A stretch of 64,000 nt of DNA, taken from contig CP136063.1 of the NCBI GenBank assembly GCA_032622095.1, forward strand, positions 8,471,814 to 8,535,813, read 5' to 3'. The translations under genes were made by a program, and so were the position numbers. Position 1 is the stretch's first letter, and every line of letters begins with the position of its first letter. This DNA comes from Siphonodentalium dalli (Eukaryota; Mollusca; Scaphopoda; Gadilida; Siphonodentaliidae). Below are positions 1 through 9,752 of the stretch, piece after piece. The notes under the pieces were generated by a model. The model was given only the letters and a program-made list of their open reading frames with translations, ran no database searches and was not told the origin of the DNA.

Positions 1-504
1 TTTTTTTATGAAAAAAAATGGTTAACTCCGAAAGCTCAACTCCGATTTTAGGGGACTTTTCGTGACGCATCCGCGATGTTATGGCCTAAATAATATAAAA
101 AAAATCAGCTTTCCGGGATTTATTTCCTTACTTTTCCCCATTCACGCCTAATGTGCCTGGACTATTACATCTCGCCGATTCTCGTGAGAATTTAAAACAG
201 CCTTGGAATGATGCACGGGATTTGAAAATGTTAAACGCAGTGTTTCCATTGATGCTACGGATATAAAACCCTTGGATCTCGTAGACCCAATGATAATTTA
301 TATCCCCAGCAACAAGGGAGAGATGAAGGAACAAAGTATTGCGATAAGGACTACCTATATTGTTGAAAATAGTTCTCATAAAATTTACAAAAAATAGGTA
401 GCCAAAAATATAGAAAAATTCTTAAAACATATTTACAGTGGGTCTGAAAATGCCAAGAGATGAGGGCAAGAAACACCAATGATTGTCTGTGACTCATCCA
501 CCTT
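1..504. other. Anonymous AT-rich sequence
   Basis: No exon, recognisable transposon end or tandem repeat is visible here. An 83-residue open frame on the minus strand (128-379) has no splice context and no family resemblance, and I regard it as chance. Confidence 0.4.
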
Positions 505-960
505 CATAGCTTTTGCGTCAAATTTCAAACTTAAGGACATAATTCCTTCCAGAATATGCAAAAACATTCCCAGTTTCACAACATATTTTCATTGATTTTA
601 TGCAACAAAAATAGTTGGAAATATCAGAAAACTAGGCTGACTGCTCAGTGTGTGAGAAACTGCCCAATAACAATAGTTATATTGGGAGTTTTTACACCAA
701 CTTTTCAGAGAATATAGAGCAAATATAGTACAGCCGAAACCGCCGACAATACATTCGCTCACTCCCAAAAATTCTCAATAGAACTATTTTTATCTGATGC
801 CGCAAAACATAGACTAGTTGGCATAGTTTTCTGAAATTTCCGACTATTTTGTCGCATAAAATCAATAAAAATACGATTAGAAACTTGTGATATTTTTGCA
901 TATTCTGGAAGGAATGTATGTCCCTAACACATGTTCGAAATTTCTCGCCAAAACTATGAA
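505..960. repeat. Fold-back repeat with arms of about 190 bp
   Basis: Sequence at about 505-690 returns in reverse complement at about 760-960. Shared blocks include CATATTCTGGAAGGAAT and GCATAAAATCAAT, with scattered mismatches and small indels. The two arms flank a short centre. This looks like an old fold-back DNA element or a collapsed pair of inverted copies. I found no clear target duplication. The 122-residue minus-strand frame across it comes from the repeat. Confidence 0.6.
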
Positions 961-1238
961 AAATAACTAAGTTATAATTAGTTGTATAGACCCATTCTAA
1001 ATCTCCCATAGTAAATGCATGTGGTCGATAAGCATATGGCTGTGTTTGGATACTTTCCATCCCAGAATGCCAGTCAAAATGGTTATCCGTGAAATGGTCT
1101 ATATGGACATCATAAGTGGAGTTAAAAGCCTAAAGGGAAGAGAATAGCTTGAAGATAGATAGTCAGCTTATTTGATTTCAATCGGCCACAGATTTATGAA
1201 ATATATTGATGGAGCCAAAGAACCCACTAGTATTCTAT

Positions 1239-1442
1239 AGATCATGCCATGAATCTCTACTCTTGCTGATGCCCGAAGAGATCATATTCCATTAGTACAA
1301 AACCCGGGAACTTTTTAAAGTTATGACAGGGAACCTTATAAAGTTGAAAAAATAAAAGCGGGGAATGTATTCTTTGTTAATACCTGTTGCTTAATATGAT
1401 CTCTACGGGTGTCAGCCAGAGTAGAGATTCATGGCATGATCT
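1239..1442. mobile_element. Short MITE, about 204 bp, with ~50-bp TIRs
   Basis: The left end begins AGATCATGCCATGAATCTCT and the right end is its reverse complement (ending GGCATGATCT). The match runs about 50 bp with few mismatches, down to a shared GAGATCATATT. The centre of about 100 bp has no coding capacity. The size and TIR-only structure fit a MITE. The superfamily is undetermined because the target duplication is not clear. Confidence 0.7.
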
Positions 1443-1559
1443 ACCTAATCTATAGATACTTTATATATTATTAATAAAAGTATTTTATCAGTTTAAATCA
1501 TTGATTCCCTTGATTATTGTATTGCCATCTTAGTACACATCATTGAATATGTGCATGCA

Positions 1560-1734
1560 TGCCCATCTACTAGTACACTTATTTTACACTAATACTCTAC
1601 ACTTATAATACACTTGCATCACACTCACCAGTGTATACTTACAATACCATACACTTACAACCCCATTTGGAACTTACACAACACTTGCATTTATAATACA
1701 CTTATCCTACACCACTTGCCAACATACACTTATA
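1560..1734. repeat. Cryptic ACACTTATA-type simple repeat
   Basis: The stretch is made of degenerate copies of TACACTTATAATACACTTGC. The same degenerate sequence resumes at about 3350-3390, right of the hAT-like element. The element therefore appears to have inserted into this tract and split it. Confidence 0.6.
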
Positions 1735-1960
1735 CAGGGTTCCCACTATGAATTTCAAACCAAATTCAAGCACTTTTCAAGGACTTTTCAAGCACTTGTT
1801 AAAATATTTTCAAGCACCTCACAGACTACCGATTATATAAATATTTGCATTTAATACAAGGAAGGGTATCCAGTCTCCAACAAAATGATCTGATGCATGG
1901 CTTGTGCTTTGTTCGAATGAAGAATAAAATAATAACACAATCCCTACTATTACCTGTATT

Positions 1961-2020
1961 TCATTAATTGGATGGGTATACTAGTTTTAATATTAACTAG
2001 TATACCCATCCAATTAATGA
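1961..2020. repeat. Perfect 26-bp inverted repeat, 8-nt loop
   Basis: The left stem 1961-1986 begins TCATTAATTGGATGGGTATA and is exactly reverse-complementary to 1995-2020, around the loop TTAATATT. The absence of mismatches in otherwise decayed sequence suggests recent origin or gene conversion. It lies within the hAT-like element. Confidence 0.85.
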
Positions 2021-2309
2021 ACTTTCATATTTATGTACTAAAGAGAGGGTCATAAATAGCGGAAAGAAAATATGATCCTAACAGATGAATTTTCCATAGA
2101 TAACTTGATAACCTTTATGAAGTAAAGAGAAGAAGAAATATACCTGTACCGGTACCTTGTACATGTATTGTATAACTTCTATCAGATGAACACTCAAGTT
2201 TTTAGACATTAATTTCTAAGTCTTTATTCATATAGTCTTATAGATGCACACATGTGTCAGTCTTATCCAACTTATCCATAGTTTCTTCATACCAGTACAA
2301 TGATACATA

Positions 2310-2652
2310 CCACTATACTTAAAGTAATTGACCACCAATAATGTGGTGTCACCCCGTTAATATGGCGGTACTATACCGCGGTATCCTCTAATACCGCGGT
2401 ACTGATACCGCTTGTTAACGCGAACAAGTATGTGTGAGTAAATACCTCCCCTAAAAGAGTTCCATGAAAATCACCGCGGTATTCAACAAAATTAATGCGG
2501 TGCCCGCTAAAAGACCACGGTATCATTATCGCCCAATACCGTAACTCCACGCCATGACCGTCTCGATACCGCTACTGTTTATTACCGGTATCACTGCGGT
2601 CATGACCGGGGTATCACCCCATTTTTCTGGTCAATTACTTTGAGAATAGCGG
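2310..2652. mobile_element. Short TA-target element with ACCGCGGT arrays
   Basis: The TIR is CCACTATACTTAAAGTAATT on the left and, read inward from the right, CCGCTATTCTCAAAGTAATT. TA dinucleotides flank both sides (2308-2309 and 2653-2654). The interior is dense in TACCGCGGTA-like palindromes. It is the short (343 bp) member of the family also present at 16345-18902 and 20663-22952. It has no coding capacity. Confidence 0.75.
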
Positions 2653-2670
2653 TATATGAATATTATTCAA

Positions 2671-3009
2671 TCAGCTTCTAGGTATATACCCGTACTTGAA
2701 TTTGAACTGGATGCTGTTGGTCGTGTGATATTTACAGGCGACATAGTATTTGATGTGTTCGATGGGACACTCGTTCTTGTGATTCCTTGCGAAAAAGTTA
2801 TTCACCGTCACGACAGATAGCTGTCGAACTTTCGCAGCGTGTTTTGTCGACTTCACATGACTTTTCAAAGCTGATTCTCCCATTCCAGAAATATATATTT
2901 CTTTGCAACAAGGCACGCACATTGCCTTCATATTGTTGTTCGTTTGTTGCAACCAACCAGAATAAGTTTCGTGCGATAAGCATGCAGTGTTGAACACACA
3001 CTTTCCCAT
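2671..3009 (-). pseudogene. BED/hAT-type zinc-finger exon (N-terminal fragment)
   Basis: The 112-residue frame starts MGKCVFNTACL, has a Trp-rich lead (SGWLQQ at 17-22) and then a zinc-finger-like module: C31-x2-C34, MGESALKSH at 43-51, and H57 (C-x2-C-x16-H-x5-H). This layout, including the 'MGxxALxSHxxxxKH' pattern, is familiar from BED-like fingers at the N-terminus of hAT-derived proteins, where it binds DNA. The frame lies within a CAGGG-type element. The residues after about 82 look random and probably run into intron. No transposase core follows, and an inserted TA-target element lies just beyond its 3' end. I call it a relic of the autonomous element. Function in this copy is unlikely. 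Confidence 0.5.
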
Positions 3010-3349
3010 TGTTATTTTAACGAAAGACTAGCGATAATTTCAAAGCATGGGCGCCGCCATTGTTATATTTTTAGAATGAGTCAAAGCAAATTGCGGAATA
3101 CCGGCACAAATAGCGAAACGAACCGACTACCTGGCAATCATATGATGCCGCTTGAAAATTTCGATGCTTCTTGATACTGCGTATAAGACGGCAAGCGTGT
3201 GTCAATATGACAACCTTTAATGACTAAATTCAAGCACTTTCAAGCACCTTAGGGTGTTTAAGGGAAAATTCAATGACTTTCAAGGGCTTGAAAAACCCAA
3301 AACCAAATTCAAGCACTTTCAAGATATTCAAGCACCCGTACGAACCCTG

Positions 3350-3941
3350 ATTATACCACACTTAGAAACATACACTTATATGAAACTTATAGGGTCCTGC
3401 GAATATTCAATATGAGATTCAATTCGAAAGTCAAATTCGATTCGAATTCGAGTCGAAATTTCCAACTTGAAATTTTAAATATATACACTGACGAAAAAGC
3501 AGGCTGTTTACGGACAAGTACACACGTCGATCTCAGCACCTTGCAATTCTTATTGTACATCACGAATGTTCGCAAGCTATTAAATATAAGTATAGCCAGT
3601 AATGAGCCACTATATGACTAAATACGTCTGAATTATAGCTTCGAACATGGTAGTCAAAAGCTCAGAGATCTTATAATAGCCATGAGACTGAGCAACCGCT
3701 AGCGTTATCCACCGACTACCCATCACATATTACGCGTTATGTCATATCGCTGAGAATTTAAAACAACACATTCTTCCCATGCCGAAAAGAGGACGTGGGC
3801 TGTTTTCTTTTGAAGTTGACTTTCAGTTTCGGAGCATTCCTTGACACTTGACTAACATATGCCATTATAGAACTTATGTCTGCGAATTGCATTTTACTCC
3901 TGTCTTGTTTTGCGACTGCTGTGACATCTTTAAGTTTATAA
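3350..3941. other. Flank of hAT element; unassigned minus-strand frame
   Basis: After the remnant ACACTTATA tract there is no recognised element. A minus-strand open frame (3758-4051) contains a non-repetitive peptide with VTAVAKQDRSKMQFADISSI and a basic C-terminus near a stop at 3758. Its N-terminal third is merely the translated left end of mobile element copy A. The unique part could be the last exon of a lost gene, but no convincing splice site fixes it. Confidence 0.3.
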
Positions 3942-5419
3942 ATGAAAGTGTCAATGACACTGTAGCTCAACTTGGAAAGGGAATAATTTAATGTATTACA
4001 GTCAATGGAGCGATTAGGAATGTAGAGTCCAAGATGGCTGCTGGCGGCCATGTTTTCGGCCGAATGACCCCAAAATGAGTCGTTCCCATCTACATGTCAT
4101 TGTTAATATACATGACAAATTTTATGATGATCAGACTAAGGGTACGACCTGCAGCCCGTGCTAAAGAATTTAGTCATACAAAGAGTAAAATCCAAGATGG
4201 CTACTGGCGGCCATGTTTTTTGGCAGAATGACCCCAAAATTACTCATTCCCATCTACATGTCAATATTATCATCCAAGACAAATTTCATGATGATCAGAA
4301 GAACAGTACGACCTGTACGTGGCCCGTGCTAATGGATTAAATTTTGAAATCCAAGATGGCCGCCATGTTTTTTGTCCGAATGACCCCAAAATGACTCGTT
4401 CCCATCTACATTCCAATTTCAACAGCCATGACAAATTTTATGATGATCAGACTAAAGGTACGACCTGTAGCCCGTGCTAAAGGATTTAGTCATACAAAGA
4501 GTAAAATCCAAGATGGCTGCTGGCGGCCATGTTTTTTGGTCGAATGACACCAAAATGACTCGTTCCCATCTACATGTCAATATTAACATTCATGACAAAT
4601 TTTATGATGATCAGACTAAAGGTACAACCTGTAGCCCGTGCTAAAGGATTTAGTCATACAAAGAGTAAAATCCAAGATGGCTGCTGGCGACCATGTTTTT
4701 TGGCCCAATGACCCCAAAATTACTCGTTCCCATCTACATGTCATTGTTAATATACATGACAAATTGTATGATGATCAGACTAAAGGTACGACCTGCAGCC
4801 CGTGCTAAATAATTTAGTCATACAAAGAGTAAAATCCAAGATGGCTACTGGCGGCCATGTTTTTTGGCAGAATGACCCCAAAATTACTCGTTCCCATCTA
4901 CATGTCAATATTATCATCCATGACAAATTTCATGATGATCAGATGAACATGACCTGTGGCCCGTGCTAATGGATTAAATTTTGAAATCCAAGATGGCCAC
5001 TGGCGGCCATGTTTTTTTGGCCGAATGACCACAAAATTACTCGTTCCCATCTACATGTCATTGTTAACATCCATGACAAATTTTATGATGATCAGACTAA
5101 AAGTACGACCTGTAGCCCGTGCTAAAGGATTTAGTAATACAAAGAGTAAAATCCAAGACGGCTGCTGGCGGCCATGTTTTTGGGCCGAATGACCCCAAAA
5201 TGACTCGTTCCCATCTACTTGTCAATATTAACATCCATGACAAATTTCATGATAATCAGACGAACAGTACGACCTGTAGCCGGTGCTGATGGATTGAATT
5301 TTGAAATTAAAGATGGCGGCCATGTTTTTTGTCTGAATGACCCCAAAATGACTTGTTCCCATCTACATGTCATTATTAATATCCATGACAAATTTTATGA
5401 TGATCAGACTAAAGGTCAG

Positions 5420-6227
5420 TCTGGGTGAACGTCGACTCTATATTTGAAATATAGAGTCTGGAGCTAATGTCGCCTAAACCATTTCTATTCAGCGAAGAGC
5501 TTCCCCAAAATGACGTCACGGATTTTTAAAAATACATCGATGATTGACAGGTGTCCCCACGTGTTATTTGTTGTGCTTCGCAATAACAATTGCCGACTCA
5601 TCAACGCATAGAAGGCCTGTGTCGCGACATAAACTTACAGAAGATAATATTTGTCATGTGTGCGACTATTCTTTTTCGGGAGATGAACTCGCTGCATCAA
5701 CGGGAAAGATGCATCCGAGAGCAAAAAATAAGGTCGTCATCAAAAATGATGCTTTAGAACTATTTAAAAGCATAAAATTAAGTCATTTCCTCGGTGTTTA
5801 ACTTTCAGATGACTTTTTTACGACAAATAATTTGATTTGGAAACCATGTTACAATAAAGTAAATCAAATACACGGACATGAGTGAGTTCTGTTTATATTT
5901 ATGGGAGGCCAAGTTGGTACCATAAGCAGGCCTATCTATCAGGTCTGGACAGCACATCCTTCAAATTAATCGGAATCGTACCGAATTTCGATCGGAGAAA
6001 TACCGACCAAATTCCGCTCTGTTACTATATTTAGAGGTGACATAATGGGAGTCTCCGCCCACTAACACTTGTTTATTAACCCATACGGTTTCATTGGACG
6101 GAAAATAATTTACGCAATCAATCAGATTACGGAATCCCGAGGACTTGGAAATGAGATAGCGATGTTATCCGTCAGACCTAATATTCAATGTTGTAATGAA
6201 TATTTAGGTATGAGTTTACTCAGACTG
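5420..6227. mobile_element. 808-bp DNA transposon with 9-bp target duplication
   Basis: It begins CAGTCTGGGTGAAC and ends with the reverse complement of CAGTCTGAGTAAAC, so the TIRs match at 12 of 14 positions. It is flanked by the 9-bp duplication ACTAAAGGT (5411-5419 and 6228-6236), which restores an intact core monomer of copy A when removed. A 9-bp duplication is typical of Mutator-like elements, so that superfamily is favoured. Just inside the left end is a 25-nt perfect palindrome (5437-5461, stem GACTCTATATTT, 1-nt loop). Confidence 0.8.
5544..5801 (+). CDS. Small ORF inside the 808-bp element
   Basis: This is an 85-codon frame inside the element with the 9-bp target duplication. A Cys pair sits in the middle (ICHVCDYSFSG), followed by a basic stretch (HPRAKNKVVIK) and an amphipathic end (ALELFKSIKLSHFLGV). 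The Cys-x2-Cys could be half of a zinc-binding module from the parent transposon's protein, but no second pair is visible. It may be the first exon of a deleted transposase or associated protein. The frame could also be chance. I do not recognise a family. Confidence 0.25.
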   Translation: MTGVPTCYLLCFAITIADSSTHRRPVSRHKLTEDNICHVCDYSFSGDELAASTGKMHPRAKNKVVIKNDALELFKSIKLSHFLGV

Positions 6228-6489
6228 ACTAAAGGTACGACCTTTTGAAATCCAAGATGGCCACTGGCGACCATATTTTTCCCGAATGACCCCAACATGA
6301 ATCATTCCGGTCTAAATGTTGATGTCAACAGCTATGACAAATTTCATAATGATCCGACCAAAGGTACGACCTGTAGCCTGTATTGTTGATGAATCACGTA
6401 CACACGCACACACGGACGACAGATGACAAAGCCATGGCAATAGCTCAAACTTTACAAATTAAATTTTGAGCTAAAAATGGACAAAAATA

Positions 6490-7300
6490 CCCCAAAACAG
6501 TCCAAAATGGCATTTTTTGGAAAAGAGTCAATACTAAGGATTCATAGGGCCATAAGTTGATTTTGGCACATATCATGTGTTTAGCAACTCCAGCACAGTG
6601 TATTTAACCGAGTACACTTAAGAGGTTATGAGAAATACAGGGCATATGGATATCAATTTATTGAGTTGTATGACCTAAAATATGGTATTTCTTCACACCA
6701 GTTCTGTGTCACAAGGCAAATTTGCCTAAGTCCATACAATGGAACACGCATTTTGTTTAAGAATATTTTTGTCTTCTCGATCAGAGATGCATGAAGGAAT
6801 CATTTTATTGTGCACAATATAGTGAGGCAACTAATACAACAGCAAGATATCCCTTCAATATTCTCTAGTTTTTAAAATACTAGACCCTAAAATATGGATT
6901 TTAGCTAATTCTTGGAAATTGAGGCTCCGAAATTAGACAAACTCCCAATTTTGGAGACACATAACTCGAAAAATACTCAAAGTATCTGGAAAATGTTTTC
7001 AGTTCTGTAATCATGATTGTGCACTCAACAAAATGGATATATAAATGGAAGGACATGTGAAATGAAGTTTTTTATAAACATCCTTGAAAAGCTATAAATT
7101 GAGTCTTTTACCAAATTTTAACAAATTTATTTCCCAAAATTTACCAATTTTGCCTTTCTGATTTTTAGTATGTTGTTTATAATTGGTTACTAGACATAAT
7201 CCTGCTAAGAAACATTGTGTTGCAATTAGTTTGAGATTTGGCACTTTTTTCTCATAAATGCACAGGACTATTTCCACATATTACACAGATATGTTAGAGC
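6490..7300 (+). repeat. Interspersed repeat G, about 800 bp
   Basis: The block matches 43500-44300 in the same orientation. Shared landmarks include GGGCCATAAGTTGATTTT, AAGTCCATACAATG and TTCTCATAAATGCAC. It also matches 42270-42790 inverted. It starts immediately beyond the right end of copy A. No open frame is conserved between copies, so it is probably a non-coding mobile element or an internal fragment of one. Family unknown. Confidence 0.65.
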
Positions 7301-8650
7301 TCATTTGGTAAATACATATAAAAATAAATTATTTATTTTTGTTTGTTTTATCATCAGGCATAAAAATAAAAATGTCTAATGCAGCGCTTTTTATTGAATG
7401 GAATAAAAAACAACTTAATCCGGGGTGGGGGGGATCTGCAGAAAAAGTCCAGATACAGGGACATGGCGAGTGGGTGGTTCGAGGTCGTAAAAAATGTGTG
7501 ATGCAATTTTGTTCAATCAACATATTTATTAAAGATTAATTAAGCTATTGGAATTATATTACTTAGTTTCGTACTACTTACCTGTTGCATTAATTCTGAG
7601 AGTGATGTGACAATATTAGTGACTAGAGAACACTGTATGCATCATCAGGTTGGACGCTCATGATATTATCCCGGTACATGTAGCCCAGCTCTGTAGCTAT
7701 TGAATTGGCTTATTTTTTATCTCTTTTGCTGCCACTCAGCACCACGGGCAGATTCCCCACCGCCAAGTATACCATATACGGTATGTATAGTGTATCTCAA
7801 GTATCGCTTGGAATAATTTGGTGAAACTTCATATATGGTTAGACAAAGTCATCGCAAGTTCAGAGCTACGCACACCACCACCATAGAGGTCACATGACCT
7901 TTACACTCTAATGGCTATATTAGATGCTTATTCATGCTATATGGGTGCTATGATGCTATCAATGCATTAATTGGTAATTTTTGGCATTTATTTCTCACTT
8001 TACCTTCATTAGTTTCAGGGAGGGCCCCATACCCAGCCTATATATGCTATACACACCCAAATTTGAAGATGTAACGTCACCATGGTGATTACCATGCACT
8101 TCTGTGTGTGGTCACATTCCATGTACATACATGTATATGTACGGGTAATGCATTAAAAATTCACTATATAGCAAATGTCTTTGTCTTATGTTGAATAACT
8201 TATGTTGATGAAGCTATAACTATGTTTAGACCTGTTGAAAGTCATTAAGAATGTACCAGCTCCGTCCTGTACACGGCTACATATATAAAACATAAACTGA
8301 TTCTGAATGACAAAATGTGACGTCTGCACGTCAACAATATAAAATTATATAATTATAATGGGATATGAAAGGAAGTGTTGTGTGAGTGGTATGTTTGTGA
8401 ACGATCGAATGTCTTCCTTTAGTATGTGTTGGCGTAAGTGTGTGTATGGATTTCGAGAGAGAGAGTCACACACACTATGATACGTGCCGTGTGTAAATCG
8501 TATATTCAATACTTGTATAAGAGTTGGAATGTTTTACTGAGTGCGATTGATTCCGGATTATTTACATTTACTGATTTAGTTTTATAAACATGAACAATGT
8601 ATGGACACACGCACCGTTAGAATAGAGGTGAATGTTACACGACTAAGATG
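7301..8650. other. Anonymous sequence, low-complexity patches
   Basis: A GT-rich/G-run patch (about 7410-7480) and TA-rich stretches are visible. The small frames on both strands at 7329-7539 mirror each other across the G-run and are not convincing genes. No element ends were recognised. Confidence 0.4.
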
Positions 8651-8930
8651 AATCCCTGTGGGTTACACATAATCCCTGTGGGCGACACATAATCCCTGTG
8701 GGCGACACATAATCCCTGTGGGTTACACATAATCCCTGTGGGTTACACATAATCCCTGTGGGCGACACATAATCCCTGTGGGTTACACATAATCCCTGTG
8801 GGTGACACATAATCCCTGTGGGTTACACATAATCCCTGTGGGCGACACATAATCCCTGTGGGTGACACATAATCCCTGTGGGTTACACATAATCCCTGTG
8901 GGTTACACATAATCCCTGTGGGTTACACAT
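8651..8930. repeat. 20-bp minisatellite, 14 units
   Basis: There are 14 uninterrupted 20-bp units of AATCCCTGTGGGTTACACAT. Only positions 13-14 vary, giving three types: GGTTAC (T), GGCGAC (C) and GGTGAC (G). The order is T C C T T C T G T C G T T T. The first 10 bases of every unit are invariant. It lies about 0.8 kb beyond the 3' end of the cGLR exon. Confidence 0.95.
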
Positions 8931-9752
8931 AATACATATCTTTATATATTCACTCACAAATATATCAATGTTGGCAAAAAGATGGGAAGCAGAAACCTGG
9001 GAACTTTATTTTTTTATGATTTTCCTTCTGATTATGATAATACGATTCCACTGTTATGGGTTGTATTAATACGGTGGAATATGCTAATTAGTAATTTCTA
9101 GAAAGAAAGAACTAGATTGGTATATTTTTTCATATTATTATGATTTATTTACTAATTCTTGTGGGTCCCAAAAAGTTGACCTGGAAAAAATAAAAAAATT
9201 TGCACAGAGGGTGAGGGGCGGTCAGGTAGCAGAAAATAATTTTTCAACCCTGTATCAGCAAATTCTCTCATGCCCCCCCCCCCCCCCCTCACCTGGGTTG
9301 ACCATAAAATGTGAGTTTGTTGACCAGACTATACATATCTATGGACACGTTGGTGAAGACATAAACAATATTATTGTTTTTAATAACATATCAGGCGTCC
9401 AATTAGAAACACGACCCTTTTTATTCAATGCGGCGCGGCATGAGAACCAAAACCCTTTATGGCCTCATATCTTCATTCAATCTCACAAATGTTCTCTCAT
9501 TCTGTCTCTCACTGTACATTATATAACCTACATACAGCAGTCACGCATCACACATAATTACATTAAATTCATCGTTAACAATGGAGCGTGAGGGGGAGGG
9601 GAGGGGAGGATAGGTGGGGGGAGGGGAATAAAATGTGGGTGATTAGAAATAAATGATCGACCGAGGAATGATTCGTTACTTAATAACTTTATGGTTTGTG
9701 AAAATAAATCAAAGTTTGTTTGTAAAGTTAATAAATTAAGAGAAAGACTCAC
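8931..9752. other. Intergenic/3' flank of the cGLR exon with a C-run
   Basis: A poly-C tract near 9272-9288 sits in a patch related, in inverted orientation, to 12130-12240 (GGTTGAAAAATT and G-run blocks). A GA/GGGGA-rich stretch follows at 9590-9625. The 126-residue frame at 9211-9591 crosses the C-run and is not credible. This region should hold either the 3' UTR or an intron of the cGLR gene. Confidence 0.45.

Larger units (their letters stand above)
1735..3349. mobile_element. hAT-like DNA transposon, nested and decayed
   Basis: The left end reads CAGGGTTCCC and the right end GAACCCTG, giving 8-bp perfect termini of the CAGGG type common in hAT elements. Multiple short subterminal repeats of the form TTCAAGCACTTT lie near both ends (about 1760-1820 and 3230-3340). 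Inside is a minus-strand BED-like zinc-finger exon (2671-3009), which is the N-terminal module typical of hAT-related proteins. No catalytic domain is visible, so the copy is non-autonomous or deleted. The flanks share only TTATA, so the expected 8-bp target duplication is not intact. A TA-target element (2310-2652) has inserted into it. Confidence 0.65.
3942..6474 (+). mobile_element. Satellite-bearing element, copy A (pearl/Helentron-like)
   Basis: The conserved left end is ATGAAAGTGTCAATGACACT followed by GTAGCTCAACTTGG. It contains the perfect palindrome AGTGTCA-A-TGACACT. Next come tandem cores of about 155-165 bp (AATCCAAGATGGC...CCCATCTACATGTCA...GATGATCAGACTAAAGG). The right end has a CA/GACG microsatellite and a hairpin ending TTTTGAGCTAA. 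The outer ends carry short inverted repeats (TAGCTCAA / TTGAGCTA). There is no coding capacity. The plan matches non-autonomous bivalve 'pearl' elements, often linked to the Helentron type of rolling-circle transposon. That link is family knowledge, not proven here. The core array is interrupted at 5420-6227. Confidence 0.75.

Noticed and set aside
8651-8930. Possible CRISPR-like array
   Set aside because: Units are contiguous 20-mers without unique spacers and the context is eukaryotic, so it is a minisatellite.
9211-9591. 126-codon plus-strand ORF
   Set aside because: It runs through a poly-C tract that supplies a proline run, with no supporting splice or domain evidence.
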